Shown: positions 33,088 to 45,736 of the stretch, in pieces | Numbering within the stretch: the first letter of the stretch is position 1 | How the letters are laid out: the number at the start of each line of letters is the position of its first letter | Source of the DNA: Sphagnum compactum | Lineage: Eukaryota > Bryophyta > Sphagnopsida > Sphagnales | Assembly (NCBI GenBank): GCA_965153455.1 | Contig: OZ234499.1 | Location: 868,001 to 932,000, forward strand | DNA length: 64,000 nucleotides | Direction: 5' to 3' | Program-made: the position numbers and the translations under genes | Notes under the pieces: model-generated | Databases searched by the model: none | Seen by the model: the letters and a program-made list of their open reading frames with translations, nothing else | What the model was told of the DNA's origin: nothing

Positions 33088-36000
33088 ATTGTAACGAAAA
33101 TTTTGTATCCAAAACTAAGAATTGTCAATGGAAGCATCAACTATGTTGAAAACATATCAATCACAAATGCCAAATGGATACAAAAAAATTATATAATGCA
33201 TGGATTGATAGATTTGGTAACATCTACTTCAAAACATGATAAAAGGAAAACATAAACAATGCACGTTGAAACTTGACAAAATAATAATAAAATCATGATA
33301 GAAATAAATTTAGACAATGACATAATTAATGATGATGTTATGACTATTGCCACAAAGATTTCTAATTATCAGTAAATGATGAAAATGTCCTTCTAAATCC
33401 TTGCGAATGGTTGAATGACCAACATATGGCAATAGCAATGCAAATGTTATATGTTCAAAAATTAGAACTATTATAATACCAACAACACACATACACAATC
33501 ATAGGAACCATACATAGATACTTATCCAAATGTTTACAACACATTTTCATAAATAACAACCACTAGCTTTTAGTCTAGATACATGCAACCACACTAGACT
33601 TACATTGCATAATATATGATTCAAACACATTAAAAACGAAAAACTTATTAGATGATATTGTACAATTATTAATTAAAATAATTAATGTCAAACATTTGCT
33701 ATATATGTATGCAAATGTTATGCAACATTTAGATGGTTTATCTTGTGGGATTTTTAGAATAACATATGCAACCGATATAGCATTTGGACTCAACTTGGAA
33801 CAATCTATCTACATTATCCCAAAAATGTGATTGCATCTCCACAACAACATAAACAATAAAAACACATCTCCATTCCAAACATAGTTGAACATCATTGGTA
33901 GTGCATAGTAGTGTGGAGCCCAAGTTTATCTATTTATTGGTATTGTGATCAAATGCATGAATGTTTGAATCAAGACTCACAAGTATAAGTATTATGGTTG
34001 CAAATCACTACTAGTTTTGAATTTATTTTTCTTGAATGTTTTTCTTTCTTACCAAAAATACAACAAAAATTATTTTCCTCACATATGTAAATGTTTCAAT
34101 CACATGCATGAATGTCTAAATCCGTATTCTCTCCACTTATTAAGAATCTATGGTGTTAAATGGTCAATTTAATGGTGTAACTATATTATTAAAAGTTATT
34201 ATTATTCAAATATGTTTTCAAAACCCTCACCTCTCTTGTCATTATTTTTACTTCTTTTTCATAACTACATAACTATCTCTTTCTTTTCCCCTACCCACCT
34301 ATTGGAAAGGCAAAACTTGACAACTATTTTGAAAATACCTTTTCAAAATTTCCACCTTATTTATTTCTTTCTCAATGCCCTTTGAAATATTTTAATTAAA
34401 TTGATTATTAATTGACTGTAAACCTCCACCTTCTTTACAATTATTTTTGCCTCTTTCTTATACAAGTGAAGCAAAATGATCATAAAAATAAAATTTGAGT
34501 TGATTCCATAAATTTTTCTAAATAATTATATTGATATTATAAAAATGATTATTAAATTGATAAACTTCCATCCCCTTTACCATTATTTTTACCTCTTTTT
34601 CACATTTTCAAAATTTCAAAATGAAGATTAAATTAAAATTTAAAGATTTATCTAATTATTGGAATACATTTCATAAATCCCTATTTCACCCTAGCCATGG
34701 GGTTCTAGTACAAGTGTTACAAATGCATGTATAAATGTTTTGCATTATGGTCATGCATTACATCTAATTTTTATTTTATTTTATAGTTGATTTTATAGGA
34801 TTTTGTTTGTAATTTCATTCTAGAATGATTGACTTGGTGTGTCAATTTGTAACATTTGGTCTTCCTTGTATCATAAATTGTGCATTCCTTGGTTTTTTTT
34901 ACAAATGGATATAAGAGGTCATTATCGTTGAATGTAGGGTTCAACTTTGATATGCCTATTCTCCATGGATGGATTTTAAAATGTTAATAGTCCTGACTAT
35001 TAGTGCTTTTACTGCAAATAAAATTTGATCTCATTTATTCTTCTTTCAATGGCATGTATGATATATTTAATTTCACATTGAAATCATTATTTTAGATTGT
35101 TGACCACGTTTTCATCATGAAACCTAAATAAAATATATAATCAATAAACAATTTTAAAATGCATTTTTGCTTAAATGAGCCAATCAAACACATGATGTAG
35201 TGCTTATTTTTCACTGTTTTGTCATAAATTTAATTGATGTTGAAGCTTTTGGATGAACTTGCACAATGTTCCTGCCAATGTAATATGAAAACATGTGGAA
35301 AAGTTTGAAATAAATCTAATGAATATGGAGTTCCCAAAAACATGGAAAAAGTAATGTAATGCATAATTTCATTGCTTAACAGTCTTAAAAAAAAATTCAA
35401 TAAAATATTTATGGAATTTAAAAAATTTATACGTTTACATAAAAATATAACATAATGTTATCCCTTTTGAGTCATAAGAATTACTAGTGTGGCTTATGCC
35501 ATTGGCCCCAGTGTTACCATGTCCTTAACTGATTTTTCCTTCCAAAACCTGGTTTTTAAAAATTTATTTGAAATTTCAATGATATAAGTCACTTAAAAAG
35601 ATATGTCTCCCACATTCTGAATCCAAATCTTACCAAATAAATTCCATTAAATCTTGCTCATTAAGATCTTTCCAATAACACCAAAGGCACATTTTAGTTC
35701 CCCCAAAAAATTTAGCTACAATTCAATTTAATTTTTAGTGAAAAAATCATTCAATATTCAATAACTTTTGCACCGCAAGTGCAAACATCATGGAACCAAG
35801 CCCATGCACCTTTTCTTGTTGAGAGCTTTCCAAAGACACGAAGAACACAATGTAAAGCATCTTGGTTAGGTGGATTTCATAACTACAAAACAAAACAAAA
35901 CAGAAAAAACCTATTTTCTTTCATAGATAGATGTTGACATGTAAATTGTGATTCTAAGAACATTTTTCTTGAATGATGAATCATATTTGGCCATGTCATT

Positions 36001-36980
36001 TTGATTAAGTTACTCATTCCTTATAAGGACTCAATCTCATGGGTGATTTTGGTTCATTTTAACAAAAATGTACCCTTCAAACTTATTTTGAACATGACTA
36101 CTTTTAAAACGTACTTCACAATTATGTTGGTGTTATAAAAGGTCACACGTTAAACACCTTCCATTCAACTTTGTCCTACACAATATGTAGGTGATTGTGT
36201 GACACTTGTGTGGGTTGGTGTAGGTTTTGATTAATGATCAACAAAAGAATAATAATTACAAAAAAACCTTGTTGTAATAGATGTTGGAATGTAGGCTAGT
36301 GGTGAATATTATCAATGGTCTCCTTGGAATATTGAATTCAAATTTTGGTGGGTGACAGCAGAGTTCATTAATAATTTAAAGATGTATAGTTAGACCTAAT
36401 TAAAATTTTGATGGTGTGGGGACAAATTGCATTGAACAACACAAAACCATGCATGTTAAAAAAAAATAGGCCTTGATAGTGTGCCAAACAAAGGTCATTG
36501 AGGGGTGTTTAGTGCCCCTTTTACAAAAGGGGTTATTAACTGATTCTTGGAAGTATTTTATATACAAATTAATCGCATACAACCTTGAATTCTTAACCAT
36601 ATCATACACTCTTTATTAGAGATGATTAGTTCAACTAGTGAAATGATGTGTTTAATTTAAAATATGTAACAACATATTTTATAATGATGAAATGTTTTCA
36701 AATTCCTCATACCAAATGGATTTGGTGACCATTGCACACAAAATTTGGAAGCTTCAAATTGACAAAGTTGTCAAGTGGCTACTAGGAAATTAAACCTTTA
36801 AATAGATACCAAATTCAATATATATTATGACATAGTTTGGTGTGTATAAATATTGGTACAAATGTTTGCATATGTTGTTAGCTAGGCCAATTGAAGTACC
36901 AAGTTGCCACCAAGGCTACTAGTGAAAGTCTTGAAAATAATACATTCCTAGGGACTGGTTGTGCATGGCATAGTAATGTT
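33088..36980. other. AT-rich intergenic stretch
   Basis: 3.9 kb with no supported gene, array or terminal repeats. Short minus-strand frames at 33310-33498, 33575-33793, 33738-33923 and 36400-36609 look like chance. CACTACTAGTTTTG at 34006 resembles a CACTA end but has no partner. The last few hundred bases next to 36981 should include the 3' untranslated region of the receptor kinase; AT-rich poly(A)-like words abound, and no signal stands out. Confidence 0.4.
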
Positions 36981-39900
36981 CTATGCTTCATCGCTAAACT
37001 TAGTCATATCGATTCCATGAGATAAAGAATCAGACATAGATAGGGGGGTAATGTCCGTTAGTTCTTTTGCATATGAGGTTCCACTTGATTCAAATGAAGA
37101 TGTCGATGGAATAGATGGCCGAACATATGGGGTATGTTCATTATTGTCACTATCTTCATAATGTTCTAAATCTAATTGTTCCAAATGGAACTCCCGAAGC
37201 ATTTGCACCACTTGAGTCATAGATGGTCTATCATTACTTTTTTTCATCACACACAAAAGCGAAAGTTCCACCAATTTTGTAAACTCCATTTTGTTGAAAT
37301 CATCTTTGATATTTGGGTCAACCAATTCAGCAATTTGATTGGATCTCCATGATGTAATCACCTAGTGTAAGAAATAAAGCAATGCCACTTGTTAGATTGT
37401 AAACAATTCTTTTTTATATGAACATGAATAAAAAGAAAAGAATTCAAATGAAATCAACCATCTTAAGGCGTACCCTATGTGCAATGTAGTGTTGAGTTTG
37501 ACCCGTTAAAATCTCCATCAACACAATTCCAAATGAATACACATCGCTTTTGTTTGTAAGCATTCCGGATTCTTGATATCTGCACATATGAAATTTGTTG
37601 TTTTTGTCATTGAAAAAAAATTGTTTGCTTTGTGAAATTAAAAAATACCATTTTTATGAAAAAGTGGACATAATCCTTACTCTGGATCAAGGTAGCCAGG
37701 AGTGCCTTTGACAATTGTGGTAATATGCGTGGGTGTAATTCCTCTTTCAATTGCACGTAGTTTGGAAAGCCCAAAATCAGCTACTTTGGCTTCTAATTTT
37801 TTTGTGAGCAATATGTTATTGCTTTTTACATCTCGATGAATTATTGTAGGATGACATTTGTCATGAAGGTACTCAAGCCCTACACAAACACAAACAAAAT
37901 GAGATGGATTGAACTAATTAAAAATTAAAAAAATTGAACACTACACACAATACTAGGAAAAAGTAGATCCAAAAAGAGAGTTTTAAATCATTAAATTGTT
38001 TGATTTTGAATACCACCAAAGCTTAAACTTTGGCATTATTTTTGTTTCTTTGTTTTAGAGAAGTTTGCAATTGTCCAAATACACATAACTCTATTTTATG
38101 TCTTCAAGTAGAGAACAATATAAAATTATAATATTAAAGCAATCAATACATTAATCAATTAAATTTCTTGAAGTTGTGTTAACCATAGTAATAAATTTCT
38201 TGTAACATTATACTTTTGCATTTATTGTCAAATAATGAAAAAATATTATTTTGTAAATTATTTTTGGGGATATTTATATCTATAATCGTTAGGAACCCTA
38301 AATTTACTAACATTTATAAATGTGCATTCCAATATCGTGTGATTTGTTAAATTAGGATCCTTAGCAACCTACTTATAATAGGATTTGGTGAGGTGTACAA
38401 TGTACCTTCAGCAACTTGTAAAATTATTCTTGTTCTTTGCTTCCAGCTCAATGGCCTTCTACTAACACCATCTCCTGAAAGAAAACAATGCATGATGTAT
38501 GCCATATTGTTACAAATAGGTTGTCAAGCCTTTTAAAATTCTATTATATCTTAATTATTACTAGTAAAGAAAGTTTAAGCTCTTTTTACTTGCTAATTAG
38601 ATTCAAATCATTGTATAGTTCCACTCCCCTTGCTTTGTAACTACTTGCATATAATTCAATTATTTTGTTTCATTTTGGTCTACATCCTTTGAACGGGTTC
38701 AAGTAATTTGTTGGCTTCCATTCCATGATTCATTGATCAACATTTGACACATGATTAAAGACCTAGCAAGGTGAGCAAGGCAAAAAAAGAAATTGGTTGT
38801 TAGCATTGGTCTAGGAGTCCCGTTTTTCTAAACTTAAATATGGAAATATAATTTCACATTTTCATTAACCAATTTATGTCTTATGGTATTTTAGATATCA
38901 TTTGAAGTTTTCAATCATGGCCAAACTAATTATGTAGGTTAGTAGCCTAATAATCACAAAATACAATTACTATATTAAACTAAAGAAAAACAATGTTTTA
39001 GTGGCCATTACCATGCAATCTTTTTCGTAAGTCACCTCCACTCACGTATTCATAAACAAGCATCAAATGTTTTCGATCGAGGCAATAGCCAACAAGTGAG
39101 ACAAGATATTTGTGATGCACCATAGATAAGAGCTCAATCTGCCAAAAACAAATCACTACTGCATATGGTGAAAATAACATATGAATTCATTTGGCATAGT
39201 AAGCATGGACATATGAATCTAGACAATTTCTTTGAGCTTTTTACATTAAAAAATTCAAATTATAAAATTTGGTCACCTCATTGAAGAATTCTTGTTCGGT
39301 TTGGTGAGAAGTTGTTGAAAAAGTCTTCACTGCAATTTCTTGCCCATTGACCAATTTGCCATAATACACTTCTCCAAATCCCCCTATGCCAATTGTTGTT
39401 TTGAAATTCTCGGTTGCCTGCTTGATTTGGGTTAGTGTTAATGCTTGACATTTCCCTCCACTATTCTGTAGTCGTTGCTGAAGTTCCTTTTGAGCTGGAT
39501 CGATGAACCCTAACAAAAAGAGACATTACACATTTTAGTCATCATCCTCAAATGATTAAGATGCTAAAGTTCCTTCTCAGTTGAAACAATGAAATCTAAC
39601 CAAAAGGGTGAATATAGTTCATAGTCATCATCCTTAAGACATTAAGATGCATTCATGAACCTCCATCAGTATCCTCTATTTAAAGCCAGCAAGTTTTGAG
39701 GGCTGTAGCTAGTGCATATGTTCAAGAGCTACTTTAAATGGTGGGTATGATCTTTGAACATAATTACCAGTAAATCATGTTTCTTGGATAAATTTTATAT
39801 ATTCTTAAAGATGAACAACTTTTTTGTATGTTTCAACAAACCTGCTCTTAAATTCAAATTCAACATTGCTGATGCTAGTTTCATCATTCTAAGAAATAAA

Positions 39901-40950
39901 AGCAATTGAATTGAAGCAATTATATTTAGGGTACTTACTTGTGCATACATAGTATGTCAATACTAGGGATGTGATGCCAAGAAGAAAACCCCCAGCAGCT
40001 ACACCAAGCAATTCCAGTATAAACCGTTTTCCACTATGGATATTCGGATTTGGAACTATAGTATAATTTGACCCAATTGGAGGATTTGACCTAAGTGTAT
40101 TCTTCCATAAGATGTCTGTCGGATGCATAATATCTCCGATAGATAGATTTCCTGTTGTTGAATCAATATAAAGGACCCAATTCACAGAAGAATCTCCAGT
40201 AGTGTTGGTTGTCCAAAGGATTTCATTTGTGTCACTTGTTTGGATTTGTAGATTGCCATCTTGTTGCAGTGTCAGCTCACATTGCTGCTTGAGTCCAGAG
40301 GCATTTGAGGGGGTTTCCCATAAGACTGTATTATTTGATCCTTTTTCGGTTTGCAAGGTGCAATCAGCTGCCAAGGTTAGACTGAACGGGCCATTTTGTA
40401 ATGATGACATTTTAGGGAGGTGATATCCAATTGCCATGTATGGTCCATAATAACTAAGAGTTGGTACTGTTGCTAAACTAATGTTAAACGATGGTGGGCC
40501 TCCTGTTAAACCAGGACCAGAAACTGCAATTTTGAACTTTGTTGGGTTATCATTTTGAAAGCTATAGACATCAAGTTCCCCATTGCTTTGCAACATTCCA
40601 AAAAAACTTAGATCCGCGATTCCCCCCCACATGAAAGAATTGCCAGCCCACTGTGCAGAAGTTGCATTGTATAAAACGAGATTGCCATCTGTTTGCATTA
40701 TAAGCCAACAATTACTACCTTTTCCAGCAGTCCCGCTTTGCCACACTTGGTGACTAGTTGCCAAACTTGAGCCTTGGTACATGACCAAGTTGCAATCTGG
40801 TTGCATAACAAGATAATATCCTGAATTGCTTAGATATTCGGTTTGATTTCCAAGAAGAAAATTACCAGCAGTCAAGATGTTTAGAGCTATTCCTCCTTTG
40901 AATGCAAGAGCTATCACAAACAATAGGAGGGCAAATATTGATTGAGACAT
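36981..40950 (-). CDS. Receptor-like kinase with bulb-type lectin ectodomain, seven coding exons
   Basis: Coding exons on the minus strand are 40950-39939, 39509-39277, 39138-39012, 38474-38406, 37879-37681, 37579-37474 and 37361-36981. All introns are GT-AG and phases agree, giving 708 residues. The ATG at 40950 ([17 protein letters not shown]) is chosen because it opens a signal peptide; the upstream in-frame TTG is not a start. Residues about 23-130 and 185-290 are bulb-type (mannose-binding) lectin-like repeats ([18 protein letters not shown]), with several N-glycosylation sites. A membrane segment lies at about 310-335. The kinase has [11 protein letters not shown] (378-388), Lys399, [11 protein letters not shown] (Asp497), DFG (Asp515) and GTPGYLDPE (539-547), so all catalytic residues are present. 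There is no S-locus or PAN domain. The kinase resembles LRR/malectin-type receptors more than S-domain ones. It probably signals at the plasma membrane; the ligand is unknown. Confidence 0.93.
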
Positions 40951-41075
40951 GTTGTCGGAGCCTTGTGCCCACAATTGTAGACCTCTAGGATTTAAGTTTG
41001 ATAGTATGTTCGAGACCCACCGCTTGATAGATGAATATGTTCAGAATCCCCTTTGGCAATGAATTGCAATAATGC

Positions 41076-42119
41076 CTGCAAGGATTAAACATGTAACATG
41101 TAAATAACTCCTTGAGTTAATTTAAATCTTATGTTTGGGTTTGAAGCTGGTGCTATACATAAAACATATTCTATGAATTTTCTCCAGTAAGTTGTGGACA
41201 AATTTGTTTTTGGGAGAAAGTTGCATCTGAGTTGCAAATTATTATGTTATTTGAACCATGCATAGGATCAAACCTTGATAACTACAAACTTGAAAATACA
41301 TTAGTTTGTAGCACCATCCTCTGCTAATACTGGTGTTCCTTTCTGATACCATTAGCCATGTCAAAGTTGAGAGCTAGCTAAAATTGAGACAGTTCTGAGA
41401 CCAAGTTCCAGGTCAGGTTTTAGGCCTTTGGTATAACAGATTTGCATACAAATCAAATATCAAATCTTGTAGACAAAAAAAGTATTTTGCCAACTAGCTG
41501 CCACAACTACAGCGGGCAGCCCTAACATTATATTTGCCCATAGTTGTTAATGCAGGCAATACAAGAGTACCGCTGCAATTTCTTTCCCCCAGTCTGCCCT
41601 TTGCCTCATTTTTTTTCACCTTATTCTCCCAGACACATTTTGGGTCCATTTTATACATATTTTGAGCATGTTACAAGTGCTATGGGGTATGTAACAGGGT
41701 ACCTGACATGTTGTGAGACCCTTGCCTGGCATGTTACATGCCCTTTGATACTCATAACATGAGGGAAAAAAACAAAACAAAAAATGATTGTGGGCTTTTT
41801 GAAAAATGTAATGTTCACCAACATATTGCGCCTGGTAAGGGGCAGTCCAACTACACTACAGAAAATCCGGCTGGTTTTGAGGGGTGCAAAACGTGAAAAA
41901 AAAACGAGGCAAAGGGCAGACTGGGGGGAAAAAATCGCAGCAGTACTCTTGTACTGAAAGGATTAACAACTATGGGCAAATATAATGTTAGGGCTACGCT
42001 ACTGCGTAGTCTCCTGCCTACTGGCAGAGCCGACAAAGGACTGTACAATGTGTAGTCTCCTTCCCTATAGAGAGCCAACAAACTAATGTAATGGAGTGAG
42101 TGGGATTCAAAAACCATAC
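41076..42119 (-). other. Probable intron in the 5' leader of the receptor kinase
   Basis: On the minus strand, TTGTCAG/GTATGG at 42120/42119 is a good donor and CTTGCAG/GCATT at 41076/41075 a good acceptor preceded by pyrimidines. Joining them gives a leader exon (about 42510-42120) and a second leader stretch (41075-40951) ahead of the ATG. The intron is about 1.04 kb and contains the fold-back element at 41518-41995. This is inferred from sites alone. Confidence 0.5.
41518..41995. mobile_element. Fold-back (long inverted-repeat) element
   Basis: 41518-41620 (AGCCCTAACATTATATTTGC onward) is repeated inverted at 41995-41880. The arms share about 110 bases, including GCCCATAGTTGTTAAT, ACAAGAGTAC, CCCAGTCTGCCCTTTGCCTC and a T-run followed by CAC. 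The loop of about 260 bases is unrelated to the arms. Flanking bases (CAGCGGGC and ACGCTACT) show no target duplication. It resembles fold-back MITEs without coding. Part of the arm recurs at 53260-53330. Confidence 0.8.
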
Positions 42120-42796
42120 CTGACAACATTTTCAGCTTCGAGATAAGTAGTTTCGTGACACGATGCTGAGGCTCATGACCTCCTTTTGTATATATCCAAA
42201 AAATTCACCATGCGAACTTGTTTGTAGAAAGTTTGGTAATCAGATGAGCACGATCGGATTTCCGAAGAGAACTCTTGCAATTTGCATATCAGTATTGTGA
42301 TGGCCTTAGCAACACTCAGCTATAAACTTGCTGAAATCCAAGAAGTAAGAAATTCTCTTCTTCCAATGTAGAAGTCGGGAAAACGTCTCAAAAATCCTTC
42401 TGCAAAGTAGAAGAAGACGGGAAGAAAGTCTTAAAAATTCTTCTGCGATGCAAACGACGAAAAGAAAGCTGTCTCACAACTCTCTCCGGGGCATCTTCTT
42501 CATCGTGGGATAGATAGCGAGTTTATCAACTGCATGTATTTAAAAAGCCTTCAGGGACTCCCCACTCGCAGTCTCTGGATCTGCTTGACAAGAACACCGA
42601 TCACTACAATCCGTGTTCACGGCCTCGACGTGTACACTCGTCGTTATTAATGAGGCAAGCAAACTACAAGCAACAAGCTATGTATACCATACAACAGAGT
42701 AAGAAGGTTAGTGTCAAGACCTGTGTGGCGAAGATACGGTACACAAAGCAAAAGAAGAAGAAGAGTCCCTGTTGATTACGTGTAGACACGCCCGCA
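42120..42796. promoter_or_regulatory. Receptor-kinase leader and promoter, possibly bidirectional
   Basis: On the minus strand a TATA-like TTTAAATA lies at about 42538-42546, which would put transcription start near 42510. The leader 42510-42120 is purine/pyrimidine-mixed and contains short upstream frames, for example ATG at about 42502 (nine codons) and one at about 42214. 42600-42660 holds CG-containing words such as GACGTGTACACTCGTCG. The region is clearly less AT-rich than intergenic DNA. The plus-strand frame from 42797 points the other way, so the spacer of roughly 250 bases could serve both. No binding site is proven. Confidence 0.45.
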
Positions 42797-43000
42797 ATGA
42801 GGATCCCGGACTATAAGCTACAAACTCCAGAGACCAAAAAGCACAGTGAAGAACATTGGTATAAAAGCAATGTGAGTGAGGCTGGTGAAGGAACGGCACC
42901 CTTAAATGACGAATCGAAACCGACGACAGAAAACACCGAAACTAAGCAGGTACTCAGTGTCATGAAGAAGTTTTGGTTTGAAGACCCCCTTTCACACTAG
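42797..43000 (+). CDS. Hypothetical short coding exon, disrupted
   Basis: ATG-initiated frame of 67 codons starting MRIPDYKLQTPETKKHSEEH and hydrophilic throughout, with composition unlike chance AT-rich frames. CAG/GTACTC at 42949/42950 would be a good splice donor. Its last codons enter the MITE that starts at about 42987. Beyond the MITE, 43420-43522 reads PKFFKNSSMISGRMEITG and ends at a stop after LKAGID, which also looks coding, so the MITE may have split an exon. I recognise no family. It could equally be the first exon of a gene lost by decay. Confidence 0.35.
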   Translation: MRIPDYKLQTPETKKHSEEHWYKSNVSEAGEGTAPLNDESKPTTENTETKQVLSVMKKFWFEDPLSH

Positions 43001-43413
43001 GAGGAGTTAGGGCCAATGTTCAACCCAAATCCAGCATTCCTATTGGTGCAAAAGTTGAAATTAAATCAGCCCCAAGGCCTTTACACTAGGAGTCAAGGCT
43101 GAAATAGAAAAAAAACAATTTTTTCAATCTGCCCCAAGTTATTAATAAATGCTGAACGTATAGTATGGCCTTGTATTGGCCCCCTGGCCCAAAGGCTGAA
43201 AAAAATGATACCATCAAATTTCGGCGGCCAATTTGCAACAACCCTTGAACCCTTTGTGCCAATGTTCCAGTATTTATTAATATCCTGATGTCAATGTTCT
43301 AGCATTTTATGTTTTAGTATTTATTAGTAACTAACTTTGGGCCAATTTGCAACCCAAAAATGCTCAAAGTTGGCCTCAAGATTTTTTGGCCCTGACTCCT
43401 AGTGTAAAGCGGG
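42987..43413. mobile_element. MITE with CTTTACACTAGGAG-type inverted ends, possibly nested
   Basis: The right end, on the minus strand from 43413, reads CCCGCTTTACACTAGGAGTC then AGGGCC. The left end at 42987 reads CCCTTTCACACTAGGAGG then AGTTAGGGCC. A second left-like end, CCTTTACACTAGGAGTCAAGG, is at 43078. So either one element lies inside another or one end was duplicated. Internal words such as GGCCAATTTGCAAC and TAGTATTTATTAATA recur. No coding. Target duplications are not clear, so the superfamily is unassigned. Confidence 0.7.
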
Positions 43414-45736
43414 CTGGGCCTAAGTTCTTCAAGAATAGTTCAATGATTTCAGGGCGCATGGAAATCACGGGATGCTTGGAAAATGACGACCACCGTACGC
43501 TAAAAGCTGGCATTGATTGACATGAGCTCCTGTTTTCCCACGTTCCAGGGGAAACCAGCGTTTTTTCCGGGGACGAAATTTGGGATCCTGCCAACGAAAG
43601 AAAGAAAAAAAGCCAGTGCTACTCATACAAAGGCCCTTTTTGGCGGGGGGGTGGGGGGGGCGAAAAAATGGCCCAAAGTTATGAAATTTGACTTGTGACT
43701 GATTTGAAATCGCCATCTGTAAACATTTGGTTTGGTAGGTTTCTGCATGTCGCCTAAAATATCTTCTACCCTTGTTGGAAATTGACAGTGGATCGATGAG
43801 AAAATAGAGATGATAAAACATCTTCACTTCTTTGCTCCTTTTGTAATTTTCTTTCTCTGTTATTTTTGCAATAATGGTATGTAGTAGACTAACTTGCCTC
43901 CTTTTCTAATTAGATTCAAATAGTTCATTCCTCAACTTTTTATTATTTTCAAAATTTGCAAGCGGTGAATAGCTACTAATTGTTGGTTGGACTTTCATGG
44001 GCACAAAACTTAGAATTTCAAGATTCGAAAATTGAAAACCTAACTTGAACCTTTAAAATTTTTAAACAATAAAAATAACCTTAAAGCTCTTCTCCTGCAA
44101 TTTAATTTACCCACTGTAACCAACTAGTATAAGTTTTTTTTGCGCCACGATCTTAAGATGTATAAGTTTTTTAAAAAGGAAACAATTTTGTATAAGATTT
44201 TTTGCAATTAAATAAAAGAAAAACTTCCTGGCACTGATCTGTGGTTTTTTAAAAAGGGAAAAAAAACCCAATAAGTGAATTACTCCCTTTAAAAATTGAC
44301 TTGTTTATGGACCTAGATTTTAAAAGTTACAAATCAAACTTTCTTTTTGGTGAAAATTTGCCAAAAGGCAAGTTAAGAAAAACCCTTGTGATAGGGTTGC
44401 TTTAAAATCAAGGTTGTAATCCAACATTTTTCACTTAAACTTGATGTAGCCAAGTGGCAACATCACCACCTTTTCAAAACCCTAAACCTTAGCCATCACT
44501 AGTATTTTTCCCATTGTTGTCACTTGTTCGCCAAAAGTGTTACCATCACTAAAAGCTTGTCACCATCACCTCTTCCTACTTGCAAGACAATTTGTTAGAA
44601 ACCTGCAATTCAAAATCACCTAATATTTGCCAACATTTTTATGTGCATCGGGATTTGGCATTGTGTAGAAGCTAGGAAATTGGTAGGGTTTGTAATTACA
44701 AAATCAAATTTGCATCCTATTTTGCAAATTGCAACATTTTGTTGGCGATTGAATTCATTTGAAAGCTTATGGTTTTTAAGGTTGATGGCTTGGCTAGACT
44801 CCTAGAAGGGCATCACATCTTGAGTTTTGGAAATATGGTGTATGAGATTTCACGTTGGAATAATGATGAAAGGATTTGCCTTGTGATTAAGTTCAATGGG
44901 TGAAAACATTCCAAAGTTCGTCTTGCATTCAAATTTGAAATCTCAAAAAATCTTGTTCAATTTCAATGGCTTTTTTTATTGTGCATAAACATATTATAAT
45001 TTACAACTTCAAGGTACAAGGCTTGTCGTTTGTTTGTAAACATTTCATTTTTGAATCTTAAGTTTTAAATCTTGATTGAGTTTTGTTCTACTAACCTTTA
45101 GGGTGCTCTTTCAAGTTCCAATTTCCAAATCCTCTCTAGTTTGTTGTTCTGTCACTTGTTTACTTGAAAGTTGAGAAAATTCAAAAGTTAGGATTTAGGA
45201 ATTAAAAGGACTTGAGACTTAGGATTATATGAAAGTGATTCCAAATCCATTGGATTGGTCAATCTTAGGAAGCTTTAGCTAAAAGCTTTCAATTTTCTAT
45301 TGCTTTTGAATCTTTTTTTTTTTGTGTGGTTCTACTACAATCTTTGTGCATTCCATTCTTGGGTTTAAATCTATGTTGTTCCATTCTTCTTTTGGTTCTA
45401 CTATAAGCTTTCATGTGCATCTCCATTTTAAGGTTTCATTATTGTTAATGGTAGTTCCATTTCTTTAAGTTTTTTCTTTTTTTATGTTCAAATTGTGTCA
45501 TTTTAATTTCTTTTCTACTACAACCTATAGCCACCATACCATGCCCCTTTTTGAATAACCCAAGAATTTCAAATTCAAGCCTTTTATCTTCTCCCCTTGC
45601 CCTAACAAGGTGAGGTTAGTCCATCATCTTCCTTAACACCTCCTATTGTTTTGTTTAATGATAACTCATATGTTGTCATTTATGATTTAGCTCTTGAGGA
45701 TGCAATAAATGAAAACCCTTAAAAAGAGGAAATTAT
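43414..45736. other. Intergenic stretch
   Basis: Apart from the coding-like 43420-43522, I see no gene. A G-rich run at 43641-43661 (GGCGGGGGGGTGGGGGGGG) stands out and lies inside short overlapping open frames on both strands that I reject. From 43860 on the sequence is AT-rich, and 44450-44600 has repeated ACCATCACTAG-like phrases similar to 50080-50130, ahead of the two hAT-related copies. Confidence 0.35.

Noticed and set aside
40951-40974. Upstream start (eight extra residues) for the receptor kinase
   Set aside because: The codon at 40974-40972 is TTG; the first ATG in frame is at 40950 and begins a proper signal peptide.
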